A stretch of DNA of 64,000 bases, taken from contig NZ_KB913025.1 in NCBI RefSeq assembly GCF_000384075.1, positions 4,623,144-4,687,143 on the forward strand, given 5' to 3'. The DNA is from Methylovulum miyakonense HT12. GTDB lineage: Bacteria > Pseudomonadota > Gammaproteobacteria > Methylococcales > Methylomonadaceae. The notes under the pieces are model-generated. The model was not told the origin of the DNA and did not search any database. It was given only the letters and a program-made list of their open reading frames with translations. Shown piece by piece: positions 7,870-17,796 of the stretch (position 1 is its first letter; each line of letters opens with the position of its first letter). Made by a program: the position numbers and the translations under genes.

Positions 7870-9108
7870 ATGATGAATTACGACACAATAGAAACGGCGC
7901 TGGAAGCCATCCGCAATGGCGGCTTCGTGGTGGTGGCCGACGATGCCGGCCGGGAAAACGAAGGCGATTTAATCATCGCGGCCGAAAAAATCACGCCCGA
8001 ACGCATGGCCTTTCTGGTACGGCACAGCAGCGGCGTCGTTTGCGTCGCCCTGCCGGGCGAGCGCGTCGATGCGTTGCATCTGGAGCCGATGGTCGCGAAC
8101 AACACCGATGCCCATGGCACGGCATTTACGGTTTCGGTGGACTTGAACAAAGGCACCAGCACCGGCATTTCTGCAGCAGACCGCAGCGCCACCCTCCGTG
8201 CCCTGGCGAACCCTGCCTGCACCGCCGACAATTTTGCCCGCCCAGGCCATGTGTTCCCCTTACGCGCCAGACAGCACGGGGTGTTGGCGCGGCCGGGCCA
8301 CACTGAAGCGGCCAGCGATTTGGCGAGCTTGGCCGGACTGTATCCGGCCGGCGTGCTGTGCGAAATCGTGAATGACGATGGCAGCATGACCCGTGGCGGG
8401 GCATTGCAGGCATTTGCCAGAAAACATAACTTACCGTTTATCAGTATTGCCGATCTTATTGCTTACCGCCGCCGTAATGAATTATTGGTTGAGCACGTCT
8501 CAGAAGCACGGATACCCACAGCTATTGGGGTTTTCACCGCCCATGTTTACCGTTCCGTGCTAGACGGTTCAGAGCATTTGGCATTGGTCAAAGGCCAAGT
8601 GGCGGGACAACAAAATGTTTTGGTGCGGGTGCACTCCGAATGTTTAACAGGTGATGTGCTTGATTCTCTGCGTTGCGATTGCGGCAACCAACTCAAAATG
8701 GCGTTGGCAAAAATCGAACAGGCGGGCAGCGGGGTTTTGGTTTACTTGCGCGGGCATGAAGGCCGCGGCATCGGTTTGGCGCACAAGCTGCGCGCCTATG
8801 AATTGCAGGATCAGGGCCGGGACACCGTACAAGCCAATTTGGACTTGGGTTTGCCTATCGATTCCCGCAGCTATGATGTCGGCGCCCAAATACTAACCGA
8901 TCTGGGCGTGACGACTCTACGATTGATGAGCAACAACCCGGCTAAGTTCACCGAGTTGGCCGGATACCGGTTAAAAATTGTCGGGCGTGTACCGCTAGAA
9001 CCCGTCCCCAATCGGGAGAATATCTCCTATTTACGGACTAAATCCGAGAAGCTAGGGCATTTGCTCAATCTGAACAATCTTCCTTGGGAAGCCCTAAGTG
9101 CCGAATGA
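7870..9108 (+). CDS. ribBA: bifunctional DHBP synthase / GTP cyclohydrolase II
   Basis: The first committed enzymes of riboflavin synthesis fused in one protein. The RibB half shows [16 protein letters not shown] (acidic metal site), [11 protein letters not shown] and the substrate loop [16 protein letters not shown] with HTEAASDL. The RibA half shows [19 protein letters not shown], giving the three zinc cysteines, then [11 protein letters not shown] and the tail [16 protein letters not shown]. Both active sites look intact. The start is ATG 7870 or 7873, behind AAGG at 7861-7864; an upstream in-frame start at 7828 would overlap the previous gene. Its position inside a cluster of five flavin-dependent enzymes suggests it raises flavin supply when the cluster is induced, in addition to any housekeeping rib genes elsewhere. 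Confidence 0.93.
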   Translation: MMNYDTIETALEAIRNGGFVVVADDAGRENEGDLIIAAEKITPERMAFLVRHSSGVVCVALPGERVDALHLEPMVANNTDAHGTAFTVSVDLNKGTSTGISAADRSATLRALANPACTADNFARPGHVFPLRARQHGVLARPGHTEAASDLASLAGLYPAGVLCEIVNDDGSMTRGGALQAFARKHNLPFISIADLIAYRRRNELLVEHVSEARIPTAIGVFTAHVYRSVLDGSEHLALVKGQVAGQQNVLVRVHSECLTGDVLDSLRCDCGNQLKMALAKIEQAGSGVLVYLRGHEGRGIGLAHKLRAYELQDQGRDTVQANLDLGLPIDSRSYDVGAQILTDLGVTTLRLMSNNPAKFTELAGYRLKIVGRVPLEPVPNRENISYLRTKSEKLGHLLNLNNLPWEALSAE

Positions 9109-9148
9109 GGCTGGCGAGCACACTAATACTGAATTTGGAGACAATAAA

Positions 9149-10291
9149 GTGAATGTTTTCTGGTTTTTACCGACACATGGTGACGGCCGTTACCTGGGCT
9201 CGGCCCAAGGCGCACGCGAAGTGAGTTTGCACTATTTGCGCCAAATAGCCCAGGCTGCGGATGCTTTGGGTTATGGCGGGGTCCTGATTCCTACCGGCGT
9301 CACCTGTGAGGATCCCTGGGTCGCCGCCGCCTCGTTGATTGAATCCACCGAGAATCTACGGTTTTTGGTGGCGGTCCGGCCCGGCTTGACCTCGCCCACG
9401 GTGGCGGCACGCATGGCGGCTACTCTGGACCGCTTTTCCGGCGGGCGCTTGCTGGTCAATGTCGTTGCCGGCGGGGATCCGGTTGAGCTGGCCGGCGACG
9501 GCTTGTTCCTGGCGCATGATGAGCGTTATGCCTTGGCCGCCGAGTTTTTGACCGTCTGGCAGCGCTTATTGGCGGGTGAAACCGTCAGTTTTGCCGGCAA
9601 GCATATCCGGGTCGATAACGCGAAACTGGCCTTTCCGCCTGCGCAGACGCCCAGCCTGCCGTTATATTTTGGCGGCTCATCGCCAGCCGCCCATCATTTG
9701 GCCGCCGAGTATATCGACCACTATCTGAGCTGGGGCGAGCCGGTGCCGGCCGTGGCGCAAAAAATCGCCGATATGCAAGCTCGCGCCAGGCTGACCGGGC
9801 GGGCCGTGCGTTACGGCCTGCGCATACACATCATCGTTCGGGAAACCGAAGCCGAAGCGTGGGCGGCGGCCAATGCGCTGATCCGTCATGTCGGCGATGA
9901 CGCGATTGCCGCCGCGCAGCACGCCTATGCCCGCTCGGATTCCGAGGGGCAGCGGCGGATGAACAGCCTGCACCGAGGCTCCCGGCAAAACCTCGAAATC
10001 GCCCCCAACTTATGGGCCGGTGTCGGTTTAGTCCGGGGCGGCGCAGGGACTGCGTTGGTCGGCGACCCGCAAACCGTTGCCAAACGCTTGCAGGAATATG
10101 CCGATCTCGGCATCGAAACTTTTGTGCTCTCCGGTTACCCGCACCTCGAAGAAGCCTACCGCGTGGCCGAATTGCTGTTCCCGTTGTTGCCGGTCGCAAA
10201 AGCTGGCAAAAAGACACGCGCCAAACCGGTGTTCCATTTAAGCCCTGTGGGCGATACCGGAAAAGTCGAGTTGCAAGCCAAGGCCGGGTGA
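9149..10291 (+). CDS. ssuD: FMNH2-dependent alkanesulfonate/methanesulfonate monooxygenase
   Basis: A 380-residue LLM-family oxygenase, matching the usual 381 residues of SsuD and MsuD. The GTG at 9149 behind TTGGAG gives the classic opening [16 protein letters not shown]; a GTG at 9098 would overlap ribBA and add unrelated residues. Other family blocks are [48 protein letters not shown] and [18 protein letters not shown]. The enzyme releases sulfite from sulfonates, giving formaldehyde if the substrate is methanesulfonate. SsuD and MsuD are near paralogues and the name is provisional. No SsuABC transporter is present next to it. Confidence 0.88.
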   Translation: MNVFWFLPTHGDGRYLGSAQGAREVSLHYLRQIAQAADALGYGGVLIPTGVTCEDPWVAAASLIESTENLRFLVAVRPGLTSPTVAARMAATLDRFSGGRLLVNVVAGGDPVELAGDGLFLAHDERYALAAEFLTVWQRLLAGETVSFAGKHIRVDNAKLAFPPAQTPSLPLYFGGSSPAAHHLAAEYIDHYLSWGEPVPAVAQKIADMQARARLTGRAVRYGLRIHIIVRETEAEAWAAANALIRHVGDDAIAAAQHAYARSDSEGQRRMNSLHRGSRQNLEIAPNLWAGVGLVRGGAGTALVGDPQTVAKRLQEYADLGIETFVLSGYPHLEEAYRVAELLFPLLPVAKAGKKTRAKPVFHLSPVGDTGKVELQAKAG

Positions 10292-10401
10292 GCTGGGGCG
10301 GCGCCGGGACTGGCGCTGCCATCGTTTGCCGCCAAGCCCGTTATCAAAACCGAAAACCAGACTTTTTACAGATTCTATCAACCTCGCCAACCCTAAAGCC
10401 T

Positions 10402-11673
10402 ATGAAACTAGAAACAATAGCCATACACGGTGGCTACAGCCCCGATCCAACCACCAAAGCCGTGGCCGTGCCCATTTATCAGACCACGTCTTACGCCTTT
10501 GACGATACCCAGCATGGCGCCGATCTATTTGACCTGAAAGTGGCCGGCAATATCTATACCCGCATCATGAACCCGACCACCGACGTACTGGAAAAACGCG
10601 TGGCCGAATTGGAAGGCGGATTGGCAGGGCTGGCACTGGCCTCCGGCATGGCCGCAATTACCTACGCGATCATGACCATCGCCGAGGCGGGCGACAACAT
10701 CGTTTCCGCCGCCACGCTGTACGGCGGCACCTATAACCTCTTCGCCCATACCCTACCTCAATACGGCATCAACGTGCGTTTTGCCAATTATCGCGATCCG
10801 GATGCGTTCGAGGCATTGGTTGACGACAAAACCAAAGCCATTTTCTGCGAATCGGTCGGCAACCCATTGGGCAATATTACCGATTTTGAACGGTTGGCCG
10901 AGATCGCCCATCGCCATGGCGTACCGCTAATTGTCGATAACACCGTGCCATCGCCGTATTTGTGCCGACCGATCGAACACGGTGCCGATATCGTCGTGCA
11001 TTCGCTCACCAAATATCTGGGCGGCCACGGCAACAGCATCGGCGGGGTGATTGTTGATAGCGGCAAATTCCCCTGGGCTGAACATAAAGAACGCTTCCGT
11101 CGTCTGAACGAACCGGATGTTTCCTATCACGGCGTGGTGTATACCGAAGCGCTGGGGCCTGCCGCTTATATCGGCCGGGCGCGGGTGGTGCCGTTGCGCA
11201 ATACCGGCGCGGCCATTTCGCCGTTCAATTCGTTCTTGATCTTGCAAGGCATTGAAACCCTGGCGTTGCGCATGGATAGAATCTGCGGGAACACCGTCAA
11301 AGTCGCGCAATATCTGCAAAGCCACAGTAAAGTTGCTTGGGTGAATTACGCAGGATTGGATGACCATGAAGACAAAGCGCTGGTTGACAAATACATGGGC
11401 GGACGCGCCTCCGGTATCCTCACCTTTGGCTTGAAAGGGGGCCGCAAGGCCGGTGGGCACTTTCAGGATGCCTTAAAACTGTTCACCCGGCTCGTGAATA
11501 TCGGCGATGCCAAATCGCTGGCTTGTCATCCGGCCTCCACCACACATCGGCAATTGTCGCCTGAGGAGCTGGTTAAGGCGGGGGTCACCGAAGATATGGT
11601 GCGTTTATCCATCGGGATAGAACACATCGACGATATTGTCGCGGATCTGGAACAGGCGCTCGAGGCGGCCTGA
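10402..11673 (+). CDS. metY: O-acetylhomoserine sulfhydrylase (PLP-dependent)
   Basis: A 423-residue Cys/Met-metabolism PLP enzyme. The opening KLETIAIHGGYSPDPTTKAVAVPIYQTTSY is typical of MetY. PLP is bound around SGMAAITYAI and at the lysine in VVHSLTKYLGGHGNS; the substrate loop YTRIMNPTTDVLEKR is intact. It makes homocysteine from O-acetylhomoserine and sulfide, or methionine directly from methanethiol, so it can capture the sulfur released by the upstream enzymes. The start at ATG 10402 fits the family; longer in-frame readings from 10012 overlap ssuD and carry non-family sequence. A gap of 110 bases separates it from ssuD, so a separate promoter is possible. Confidence 0.92.
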   Translation: MKLETIAIHGGYSPDPTTKAVAVPIYQTTSYAFDDTQHGADLFDLKVAGNIYTRIMNPTTDVLEKRVAELEGGLAGLALASGMAAITYAIMTIAEAGDNIVSAATLYGGTYNLFAHTLPQYGINVRFANYRDPDAFEALVDDKTKAIFCESVGNPLGNITDFERLAEIAHRHGVPLIVDNTVPSPYLCRPIEHGADIVVHSLTKYLGGHGNSIGGVIVDSGKFPWAEHKERFRRLNEPDVSYHGVVYTEALGPAAYIGRARVVPLRNTGAAISPFNSFLILQGIETLALRMDRICGNTVKVAQYLQSHSKVAWVNYAGLDDHEDKALVDKYMGGRASGILTFGLKGGRKAGGHFQDALKLFTRLVNIGDAKSLACHPASTTHRQLSPEELVKAGVTEDMVRLSIGIEHIDDIVADLEQALEAA

Positions 11674-11866
11674 CACCAGAAAATTGGCGTGCGCTTGACA
11701 GATTCAGGCCCAACAAAGCCTGGATCTGCCTATCCGGAAATTGCCCAGTTTTGCGGAACCCGGCAGCCCTACCATTATCACATTTAAGCATAATTATATT
11801 GATTTTAATCACTTTATAAGTTCTTTCCAGCATGTTATCTTGACAGTCAACATAACTTCAAAGGAC

Positions 11867-13060
11867 ATGTTTATACTTATGCATTTACTTGCTTTTCCTA
11901 ATCCATCTGAGATGGCCCTCTCAATTCGAGCATCAGCCCTCGTTTTCGAAGATCCAAAATCCAAAGAGCTACTGGACAGAATCAAACGTATTGCCCCTAG
12001 TGAGTTGAATGCCCTTATCATCGGCGAAACGGGTACCGGGAAAGAACTGGTCGCCCGCCACCTTCATGAACTTAGCGCAAAACGCAACGGGCCATTTTTA
12101 GCGGTTAATTGCTGTGCCTTATCGGAAACATTGATTGAGAGTGAGTTGTTTGGCCATGAAAAAGGGGCTTTTACCGGCGCGATGACGGCCAAACAGGGTT
12201 GGTTTGAAGCTGCTTCGGGCGGCACGCTTTTTCTGGATGAAATTGGTGATTTACCTCAGTCGATGCAAGTAAAATTATTGCGGGTGTTGCAGGAACGGGA
12301 GGTGGTGCGGGTCGGTTCCCACAAGGCAATACCTATAGATGTGCGATTGATTGCGGCAACCAACGTCAAATTGGAAGAAGCGGTCATGGCCGGTCGGTTT
12401 CGTGAGGATTTGTACTACCGCCTGAATGTAGCCGCATTGAATTTATTGCCATTGCGGCAACGTACTGGGGATGTCTTGCCCTTAGCCGAGCATTTTCTAA
12501 AAGTGTATGGCCAGCGCTTTGGTTGTCCTGAAGCCACGATTGCCCCTGCCGCAAAACAAATTCTGTTAGCGCATACTTGGCCCGGTAACATTCGTGAATT
12601 GGAAAATGTTATCCATCACGCCTTATTGGTAACGCGTGACCTTATCATTAAGCCAACGGATTTAAATCTCTCTCAATTGCCAAGTTTTCCTAAATCGGCA
12701 GACTCTGATGCTGGAGATTTTGAGAGATTAGTTAGTGCGTTTCAGGCTTTATGCGAACAAGAGTATCCTGATTTATATGCCCGTGCCGAACAAGCTTTGT
12801 TACAAGTCGCTTATAAGCATACCTACCGAAACCAATTGGCAACAGCCAGATTGCTTGGGCTGAGCCGACATGTGGTTCGGGCCAGATTGATCCAGCACCA
12901 TATCTTGACAGCAGGGGAGCCGGAAACTGACAAATCTCATCCTGTATTACCGCAGGGTGTAAGTGGGCCCCCCATTATTGTGCGTGACTTTTTTCCAAAG
13001 GATAATGACTACAAGGAACCTTTTTTAGCCGAAGCATCGCAAGAATGCTGGGGCTTTTGA
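11867..13060 (+). CDS. sfnR: sigma-54-dependent activator (SfnR type, no receiver domain)
   Basis: A AAA+ enhancer-binding protein of about 397 residues. Walker A is GETGTGKELVARH, the sigma-54 contact loop is ESELFGHEKGAFTGAM, Walker B is GGTLFLDEIGDLP, and the R-finger region is GRFREDLYYRLNVAAL. The C-terminus has a Fis-type helix-turn-helix (RNQLATARLLGLSRHVVRARLI). There is no receiver or PAS domain at the N-terminus, matching SfnR, which activates the dimethylsulfone genes with RpoN. Starts at 11867, 11879 and 11912 are possible; AAAGG at 11860-11864 sits near the first two. It is predicted to bind the inverted repeats at 338-357 and 2936-2955. The low-complexity tail after the HTH is unusual. 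Confidence 0.85.
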   Translation: MFILMHLLAFPNPSEMALSIRASALVFEDPKSKELLDRIKRIAPSELNALIIGETGTGKELVARHLHELSAKRNGPFLAVNCCALSETLIESELFGHEKGAFTGAMTAKQGWFEAASGGTLFLDEIGDLPQSMQVKLLRVLQEREVVRVGSHKAIPIDVRLIAATNVKLEEAVMAGRFREDLYYRLNVAALNLLPLRQRTGDVLPLAEHFLKVYGQRFGCPEATIAPAAKQILLAHTWPGNIRELENVIHHALLVTRDLIIKPTDLNLSQLPSFPKSADSDAGDFERLVSAFQALCEQEYPDLYARAEQALLQVAYKHTYRNQLATARLLGLSRHVVRARLIQHHILTAGEPETDKSHPVLPQGVSGPPIIVRDFFPKDNDYKEPFLAEASQECWGF

Positions 13061-13199
13061 TTTGCTGGTGGTACTAATAGGTCCGGAAGTAATGTTTGAT
13101 CCGATCCATTGAGTTTGTTCATATGGGTAACACCGGATCTCAACTTAGCCAAGCGCAAAGGTTTGTTCGTAAATTGTGAGTAGTGGCCTGCAACACGCA

Positions 13200-13650
13200 T
13201 CCCGCTTACAATCATCCCGTTTTAACCGCTCTATTTAGTCCGAAACCGAAGGCTTCCGCCCCACGTTTCTTAGCAGCCTTCAATCCAGCTTTGGATTCGC
13301 CCAACATCAAATCCCGCTCGAATCCCGCCAGCGCCGCCAGCATGTGGACTAGCAGCCCCCGCCGCACTTTCGGTGCCTATGGCTTCGGTCAGCGACAGGA
13401 AGGCGCCCTCCTTCCCTTACAGGCCAGCCAGCACCCCAACCAGATAAGACAGCGACCGCCACAGCCTGTCCCAGCTTCCAGACAACAAGCGTATCCCCTG
13501 CCCGTAGCGACTCCAGGCAGCGCGTCAATCCTGGCCGCTTGCTGGCCGCACCGCTAGCCGTGTCGGGAAGATATGCCCGCACCCCGTATTTTCAGGGCGG
13601 CAAGTAACTGGACAGCTTTGCGGTGTCGTTCTGACTTTACGGCAGGAGCC
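13200..13650 (-). pseudogene. decayed serine recombinase (resolvase/invertase family)
   Basis: Minus-strand fragments in several frames spell a resolvase in order. They are DTASGAASKRPGLTRCLESLRAGDTLVVWKLG (split across this entry as DTASGA, RPGLTRCLESL and AGDTLVVWKL), then SLTEAIGTESAAG, then ALAGFERDLMLGESKAGLK and KKRGAEAFGFG. The catalytic N-terminus with its serine is not intact and frames change at least twice. It is a relic of a mobile element between the sulfur locus and the next gene. The rest of 13061-13879 holds nothing else I can recognise. Confidence 0.7.
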
Positions 13651-13879
13651 TTTACTTCTGTGCCCGTTGCGGAGTATCGTATCCAAGATCGGAAGAAATT
13701 GTGGCGGAACCGGGGGTCGAGGTTGAATTCAACGCTTAATCGTTGGGTCGCTTGGCATTCTCTGGCTGGTTGCTGAGGCCGCAATGAAAAATAATCAGCT
13801 GGCAACGGGTTTTCGAAAGGCCGATGAAAGCTATACGATGCGTGGCCAGCAAATTGAGTCACTTTAACCGGAGAGTGTA

Positions 13880-14599
13880 ATGGGCAGCTTCTATACGATA
13901 AAAATAAAAAATGAAAGTTTTCTTAACCAGAATTTTGTTATCTTCCAACAACCCGCGGTTTATGTCGGCGGATGGCAGGTGTATGTCAATGCCGTTTTTG
14001 ATGGCAGCTTAAGGCCGTTCTATTCTGATGGGGGCTTGTTAATATTTCAATGCCTTCAACACTGTTACGCTGGCGCCCAGGTGGCGGTGCCCTCATTGCA
14101 ACCGGGACAAAGCACGGGTTATATGACAGCCGGGCAAGCGATAGATGTTACGCCGCAATCCGGTGTCTCCAATAATTCCACCAACCTCAATTTGTCGATC
14201 AATCCCTTGGGCTTGGACAGCCCCACTCATGCAGAGGGCGTTCGTGAGGGCGCTTATCGTATCGTAACGCCCTCATTCGACCCGATAAGCTCGCCAATCA
14301 ACGTGGGCCTGGCCATTAAGCATCCCGCGAGTGATTCGTATATCCTGTCCAGCTTTATCCAGGCCCAACCCTTGAGCAACATCGATTGCCAACCGATTGC
14401 GAAATTTTATATCACCACCGGCAATGACTACCAAGCGGGACAACTGATTAACCCCGAATCGCTCGAGAAGCTTTTGGAATCTGCGGCGATTTGTGACGCA
14501 ACGCAGGGTTCCGACACATTTGACGTGACCTATAACCCAGATGGTTCATGGACGGTTTTGTACGATAGGAGTGTACCTTCGGGAGGGGGCGGTTTATAG
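13880..14599 (+). CDS. hypothetical protein, 239 residues
   Basis: The ATG follows GGAG at 13871-13874. The opening GSFYTIKIKNESFLNQNFVIFQQPAVY has a beta-strand pattern of a kind seen in small rhizosphere- or stress-induced proteins (RhiA-like), but I cannot claim homology. There is no signal peptide or membrane segment. The middle is Ser/Asn/Pro-rich and the C-terminus ends in DRSVPSGGGGL. It stands alone between a recombinase relic and a 400-base gap, so context gives no function. Confidence 0.6.
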   Translation: MGSFYTIKIKNESFLNQNFVIFQQPAVYVGGWQVYVNAVFDGSLRPFYSDGGLLIFQCLQHCYAGAQVAVPSLQPGQSTGYMTAGQAIDVTPQSGVSNNSTNLNLSINPLGLDSPTHAEGVREGAYRIVTPSFDPISSPINVGLAIKHPASDSYILSSFIQAQPLSNIDCQPIAKFYITTGNDYQAGQLINPESLEKLLESAAICDATQGSDTFDVTYNPDGSWTVLYDRSVPSGGGGL

Positions 14600-15010
14600 G
14601 ACGGCGAGGAGGCCAATCGACAAGCCTTTCTTCCCGTCATAAGACCAACCGGGCTCAAGTGCCTTGGCCAGTTTATGTCGGGGCAAGACCAGGCTTGTCG
14701 GAAAGCGCGTTTATCGTAAACGCCAGTGTATGGATCCTGTAATGGTCAGACGACTCATTGCCACGCTTCACGATTTCGACGTTCACGATGGAGTTGCCGT
14801 TGTTGAATATGTTGGGTAATTATATGGTTCTGTATATCTTCCTGTATAGGATGATAGTCAGGTATGTGTAACAAACCGGCCGATCAAATTTTTGTTGTCA
14901 GGGACAGGTATGGGTCGGTTGTTCACTTTGGAGGACGAACTGGTACTCTAGCCATGCCAGTAGTGCTCTGTCGATTTAATTCGGCAAATTTGTTCTATGA
15001 GCCGTTCTGA
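14600..15010. other. intergenic, no gene seen
   Basis: A 10-bp inverted repeat (CGACAAGCCT at 14618-14627, AGGCTTGTCG at 14691-14700) could fold the 3' region of the upstream gene. Nothing else is recognisable. The far end borders the stop codon of the convergent nadM-type gene. Confidence 0.4.
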
Positions 15011-16057
15011 TTAGGCATGAACAGGTAGAAAGTCGAACAAAATGGCAAAGTGGTCCTCAAATAATTCTTCTTCCATTGCAGGAATCCTGCAAAAAGGTAT
15101 CCATGCCACACTTTCTAGATCGTCGGCGGCCTGAATCGTAGGCCAAACATCATCATTGAGCGGCCATCCGCTTAAAGAGAAGTGATGAACATGGGTGATA
15201 ACCCGACCTCGGCATGATCGTCGGGGGTGGGAGAAGACCTTAACTGCGGCAAGAGATTTCCGTAGCGCGGCATCTGAAATATCGAGACTTGTTTCTTCCT
15301 TTAATTCACGTATGGCGCCGTGAAGCAAGGACTCGCGTTTTTCAAGGAATCCGCCGGGAATGGCCCACAAGCCTTTACCGGGATAATTTTTTCGCTGTCC
15401 CAGCAATACGTGGCCATTCACAGTTACCAGTGCGTCGACCGTCGTCGAAATCACGTCCCAGGGGATGCCGGTATAGACCTGGTTATCTTGCTTAATTTTG
15501 GCGTGTTCGCTCTTGAGGTTGTCATACACGGAATCCAGAGACCAAGCATTTAAGAAATGTCTAACTGGCAATGGTATCCGTTCAGCCATTTCCGCCAAAG
15601 CCTGGTTTACCGTTTCCGCCTCAAAAAACAGCTGCCTGAGATCGGTGGCGTCGATATCGAGACTGGATTCAACGTCAACCATCCGCCAAGCCGGAAAGTT
15701 ATCCAGGTAGTAAGTCGTATCGTCCTTCTTGAATCCTACCAGCGCGATCCGATCGGTGCTTGAAACGTATTCCCCCACTTGACGCCTAACGTCGGCATTC
15801 CACAGGGCATCGTTATAGTAATCTCGCACCGGCAAGAACTTAAGACGAATCCGATCGGACTCAGGCAGAGTAGATAAGATCATCTCGGCCCGCTCAGTCC
15901 ACTTGAAAGGATTGCGGATGTTTCTCGACTGGAAAGACGAGCCGACGATGACCAACACTTCATCGGCTATTTCAAGAGCCTGGCGGGTCAACAGCTCATG
16001 GCCCTTGTGATAGATTTGGAAGCGGCCAATCACAATCGCTTTTTGGTAGTTCGACAT
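15011..16057 (-). CDS. nadM: bifunctional NMN adenylyltransferase / Nudix hydrolase (NadM type)
   Basis: A 348-residue fusion. The N-terminal nucleotidyltransferase domain has GRFQIYHKGHELL (the HxGH signature in the form HKGH) and NPFKWTERAEMI (ISTxR-like region). The C-terminal Nudix domain from about residue 205 has the box GGFLEKRESLLHGAIRELKEET with REL-KEE intact. The first half joins NMN and ATP into NAD, and the second usually hydrolyses ADP-ribose. It is the last gene of the NAD salvage operon, 11 bases after nadE. Confidence 0.9.
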   Translation of the reverse strand: MSNYQKAIVIGRFQIYHKGHELLTRQALEIADEVLVIVGSSFQSRNIRNPFKWTERAEMILSTLPESDRIRLKFLPVRDYYNDALWNADVRRQVGEYVSSTDRIALVGFKKDDTTYYLDNFPAWRMVDVESSLDIDATDLRQLFFEAETVNQALAEMAERIPLPVRHFLNAWSLDSVYDNLKSEHAKIKQDNQVYTGIPWDVISTTVDALVTVNGHVLLGQRKNYPGKGLWAIPGGFLEKRESLLHGAIRELKEETSLDISDAALRKSLAAVKVFSHPRRSCRGRVITHVHHFSLSGWPLNDDVWPTIQAADDLESVAWIPFCRIPAMEEELFEDHFAILFDFLPVHA

Positions 16058-16068
16058 AATGGGTTCCC

Positions 16069-17775
16069 TTAATGCCTGGCGGCGATCGGCATTTGCCGGC
16101 CCGCCCCAAATGCTCTTGGCCGTACACGAATGATGGGAGGGGCTTGCCGACGCTTGTATTCGTTCCGCGCGATCATGCCGGCAACCCGTTGATAAACCGT
16201 TTCGCCGGCCGCCGTCGACCGATAGTTGGCAACAAAGTCGCGCGCTTGCTGAAATTCCGGCTGCGGTAACTGGTCGCCCTCGATCAATATTTTTAAAACC
16301 TCGTCAAGCACCTCGTAAGGCGGAAGACTGTCGGTGTCTTTTTGGTCGGGCGCCAACTCGGCGGACGGTTCCTTACTTAAAATCGTCTCTGGAATGATCT
16401 CCCTGCCAGCGCGTTGGTTGATATGGGCGGATAAGCGGTAAACCTCCGTTTTATAAAGGTCGCCGATAGGGCTAAGGCCGCCATTGGTATCGCCGTAGAG
16501 GGTGCAATAACCGACCGATATTTCGCTCTTGTTGCCAGTGGTCAACACCAGGGCGCCTGAATGGTTCGAGTAAGCCATCAGGATCGTGCCACGGATTCGG
16601 GCTTGGAGGTTTTCCAAGGAAAGGCCTTTCAGTTCATCGGCAAAGCTATCATGGAATTGCTGGCTAAAATCCCCGACCAAAGCCTTGATGGGATGGGTAT
16701 AAAGTGTCACACCCAGCGCATCGCAGAGCAGCCGGGAATCCGAAACGGAACCCGAGCTGGAAAATTGTGACGGCATGGTGATCGCAATCACATTGCCGGC
16801 GCCCAATGCCTCAACCGCCAGCGCGATCGTTAAAGCCGAATCAATGCCACCGGAACAGCCCACTGCGGCCGTTTTAAAACCACAGCGGCGGGCATAATCC
16901 CTAAGGCCCAACACAATGTGACGTAAAACGAATTCATCGACAGAATAGCCATCCAGTGAATTGAGAGGGAAGTGCGGTTGAGGTAGGAATGTGTGGGTAT
17001 CAAAAGTGAGGGTATCAACCACGGTTTGAAACGCAGGCCATTGCTTGGCGACCAAGCCGTCGGCATTCACCGCGAACGATGCACCGTCAAAAACGGTACT
17101 ATCTTGCCCACCCACCTGATTGACATACAGAATCGGCAAGGCATGTCGGCGGGCTGCAGCGCAAATGACTTGTTGACGTTGCTCACGCTTACCGATATTG
17201 GAGGGGCTGGCATTGATGCTAACCACAAGATCAGGACGGATCATGGCGAGCGCTTCATACGGGTTGACGGCGTAATTTTCCGCACTATCATTCCAGCCAT
17301 CTTCACAAATCATCAAGCCCACATTGTAGCCTGAGACATCAATGCCCACCGCATGTTGGGGGCCTGGCTCGAAGTGACGGCGCTCGTCGAAAATGTTGTA
17401 AGTCGGTAGCAATTGCTTGTGATATTCGGCGATGACTATGCCGTTATTGAGCGCGATCAGCGAGTTATACAGAAGCTTGCCGGGGCCATTGGATTTTCTG
17501 GGCATGCCGACAATGGCAGTGATGCCTGGAAACTGTTTTGAAAAACTCGCCAATTCCCCTAATGCCTGATAGCTTTTGCTTATAAAGGCGGATTCATTCA
17601 ACAAATCGCCAGGGTAATAACCGCACAAGGACAGTTCGGGAAAAACCAGAAGCCTGGCGTGAAGGCGGCTCGCTTCCTGAAAAGCATCCATGGCCATCTT
17701 TACGTTACCGGCGAAATCCCCCACCATGGGGTTGATTTGGGCGATGGCGATATTGAGTGGATTAGCTGTTGCCAT
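16069..17775 (-). CDS. nadE: glutamine-hydrolysing NAD+ synthase
   Basis: A 568-residue two-domain enzyme that amidates nicotinate adenine dinucleotide to NAD with glutamine. The N-terminal nitrilase-like glutaminase shows the triad regions FPELSLCGYYPGD (Glu), YHKQLLPTYN (Lys) and LMICEDGWND (Cys). The synthetase domain has the PP-loop VGCSGGIDSALT and VLTTGNKSEISVGYCTLYGD, with TEVYRLSAHIN following. The ATG at 17775 and the length fit the bacterial Gln-dependent form. It lies 21 bases behind pncB in the operon. Confidence 0.95.
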   Translation of the reverse strand: MATANPLNIAIAQINPMVGDFAGNVKMAMDAFQEASRLHARLLVFPELSLCGYYPGDLLNESAFISKSYQALGELASFSKQFPGITAIVGMPRKSNGPGKLLYNSLIALNNGIVIAEYHKQLLPTYNIFDERRHFEPGPQHAVGIDVSGYNVGLMICEDGWNDSAENYAVNPYEALAMIRPDLVVSINASPSNIGKREQRQQVICAAARRHALPILYVNQVGGQDSTVFDGASFAVNADGLVAKQWPAFQTVVDTLTFDTHTFLPQPHFPLNSLDGYSVDEFVLRHIVLGLRDYARRCGFKTAAVGCSGGIDSALTIALAVEALGAGNVIAITMPSQFSSSGSVSDSRLLCDALGVTLYTHPIKALVGDFSQQFHDSFADELKGLSLENLQARIRGTILMAYSNHSGALVLTTGNKSEISVGYCTLYGDTNGGLSPIGDLYKTEVYRLSAHINQRAGREIIPETILSKEPSAELAPDQKDTDSLPPYEVLDEVLKILIEGDQLPQPEFQQARDFVANYRSTAAGETVYQRVAGMIARNEYKRRQAPPIIRVRPRAFGAGRQMPIAARH

Positions 17776-17796
17776 ATTAAAATCCCTTGTTGGAAA

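Noticed and set aside
9149..10291. Calling this gene firmly as SsuD rather than MsuD
   Set aside because: Both are near-identical in length and motifs; the substrate cannot be read from the sequence, so the name is provisional.
10012..10401. Long N-terminal extension of metY
   Set aside because: It overlaps ssuD out of frame and carries no PLP-enzyme sequence; the family N-terminus begins at 10402.
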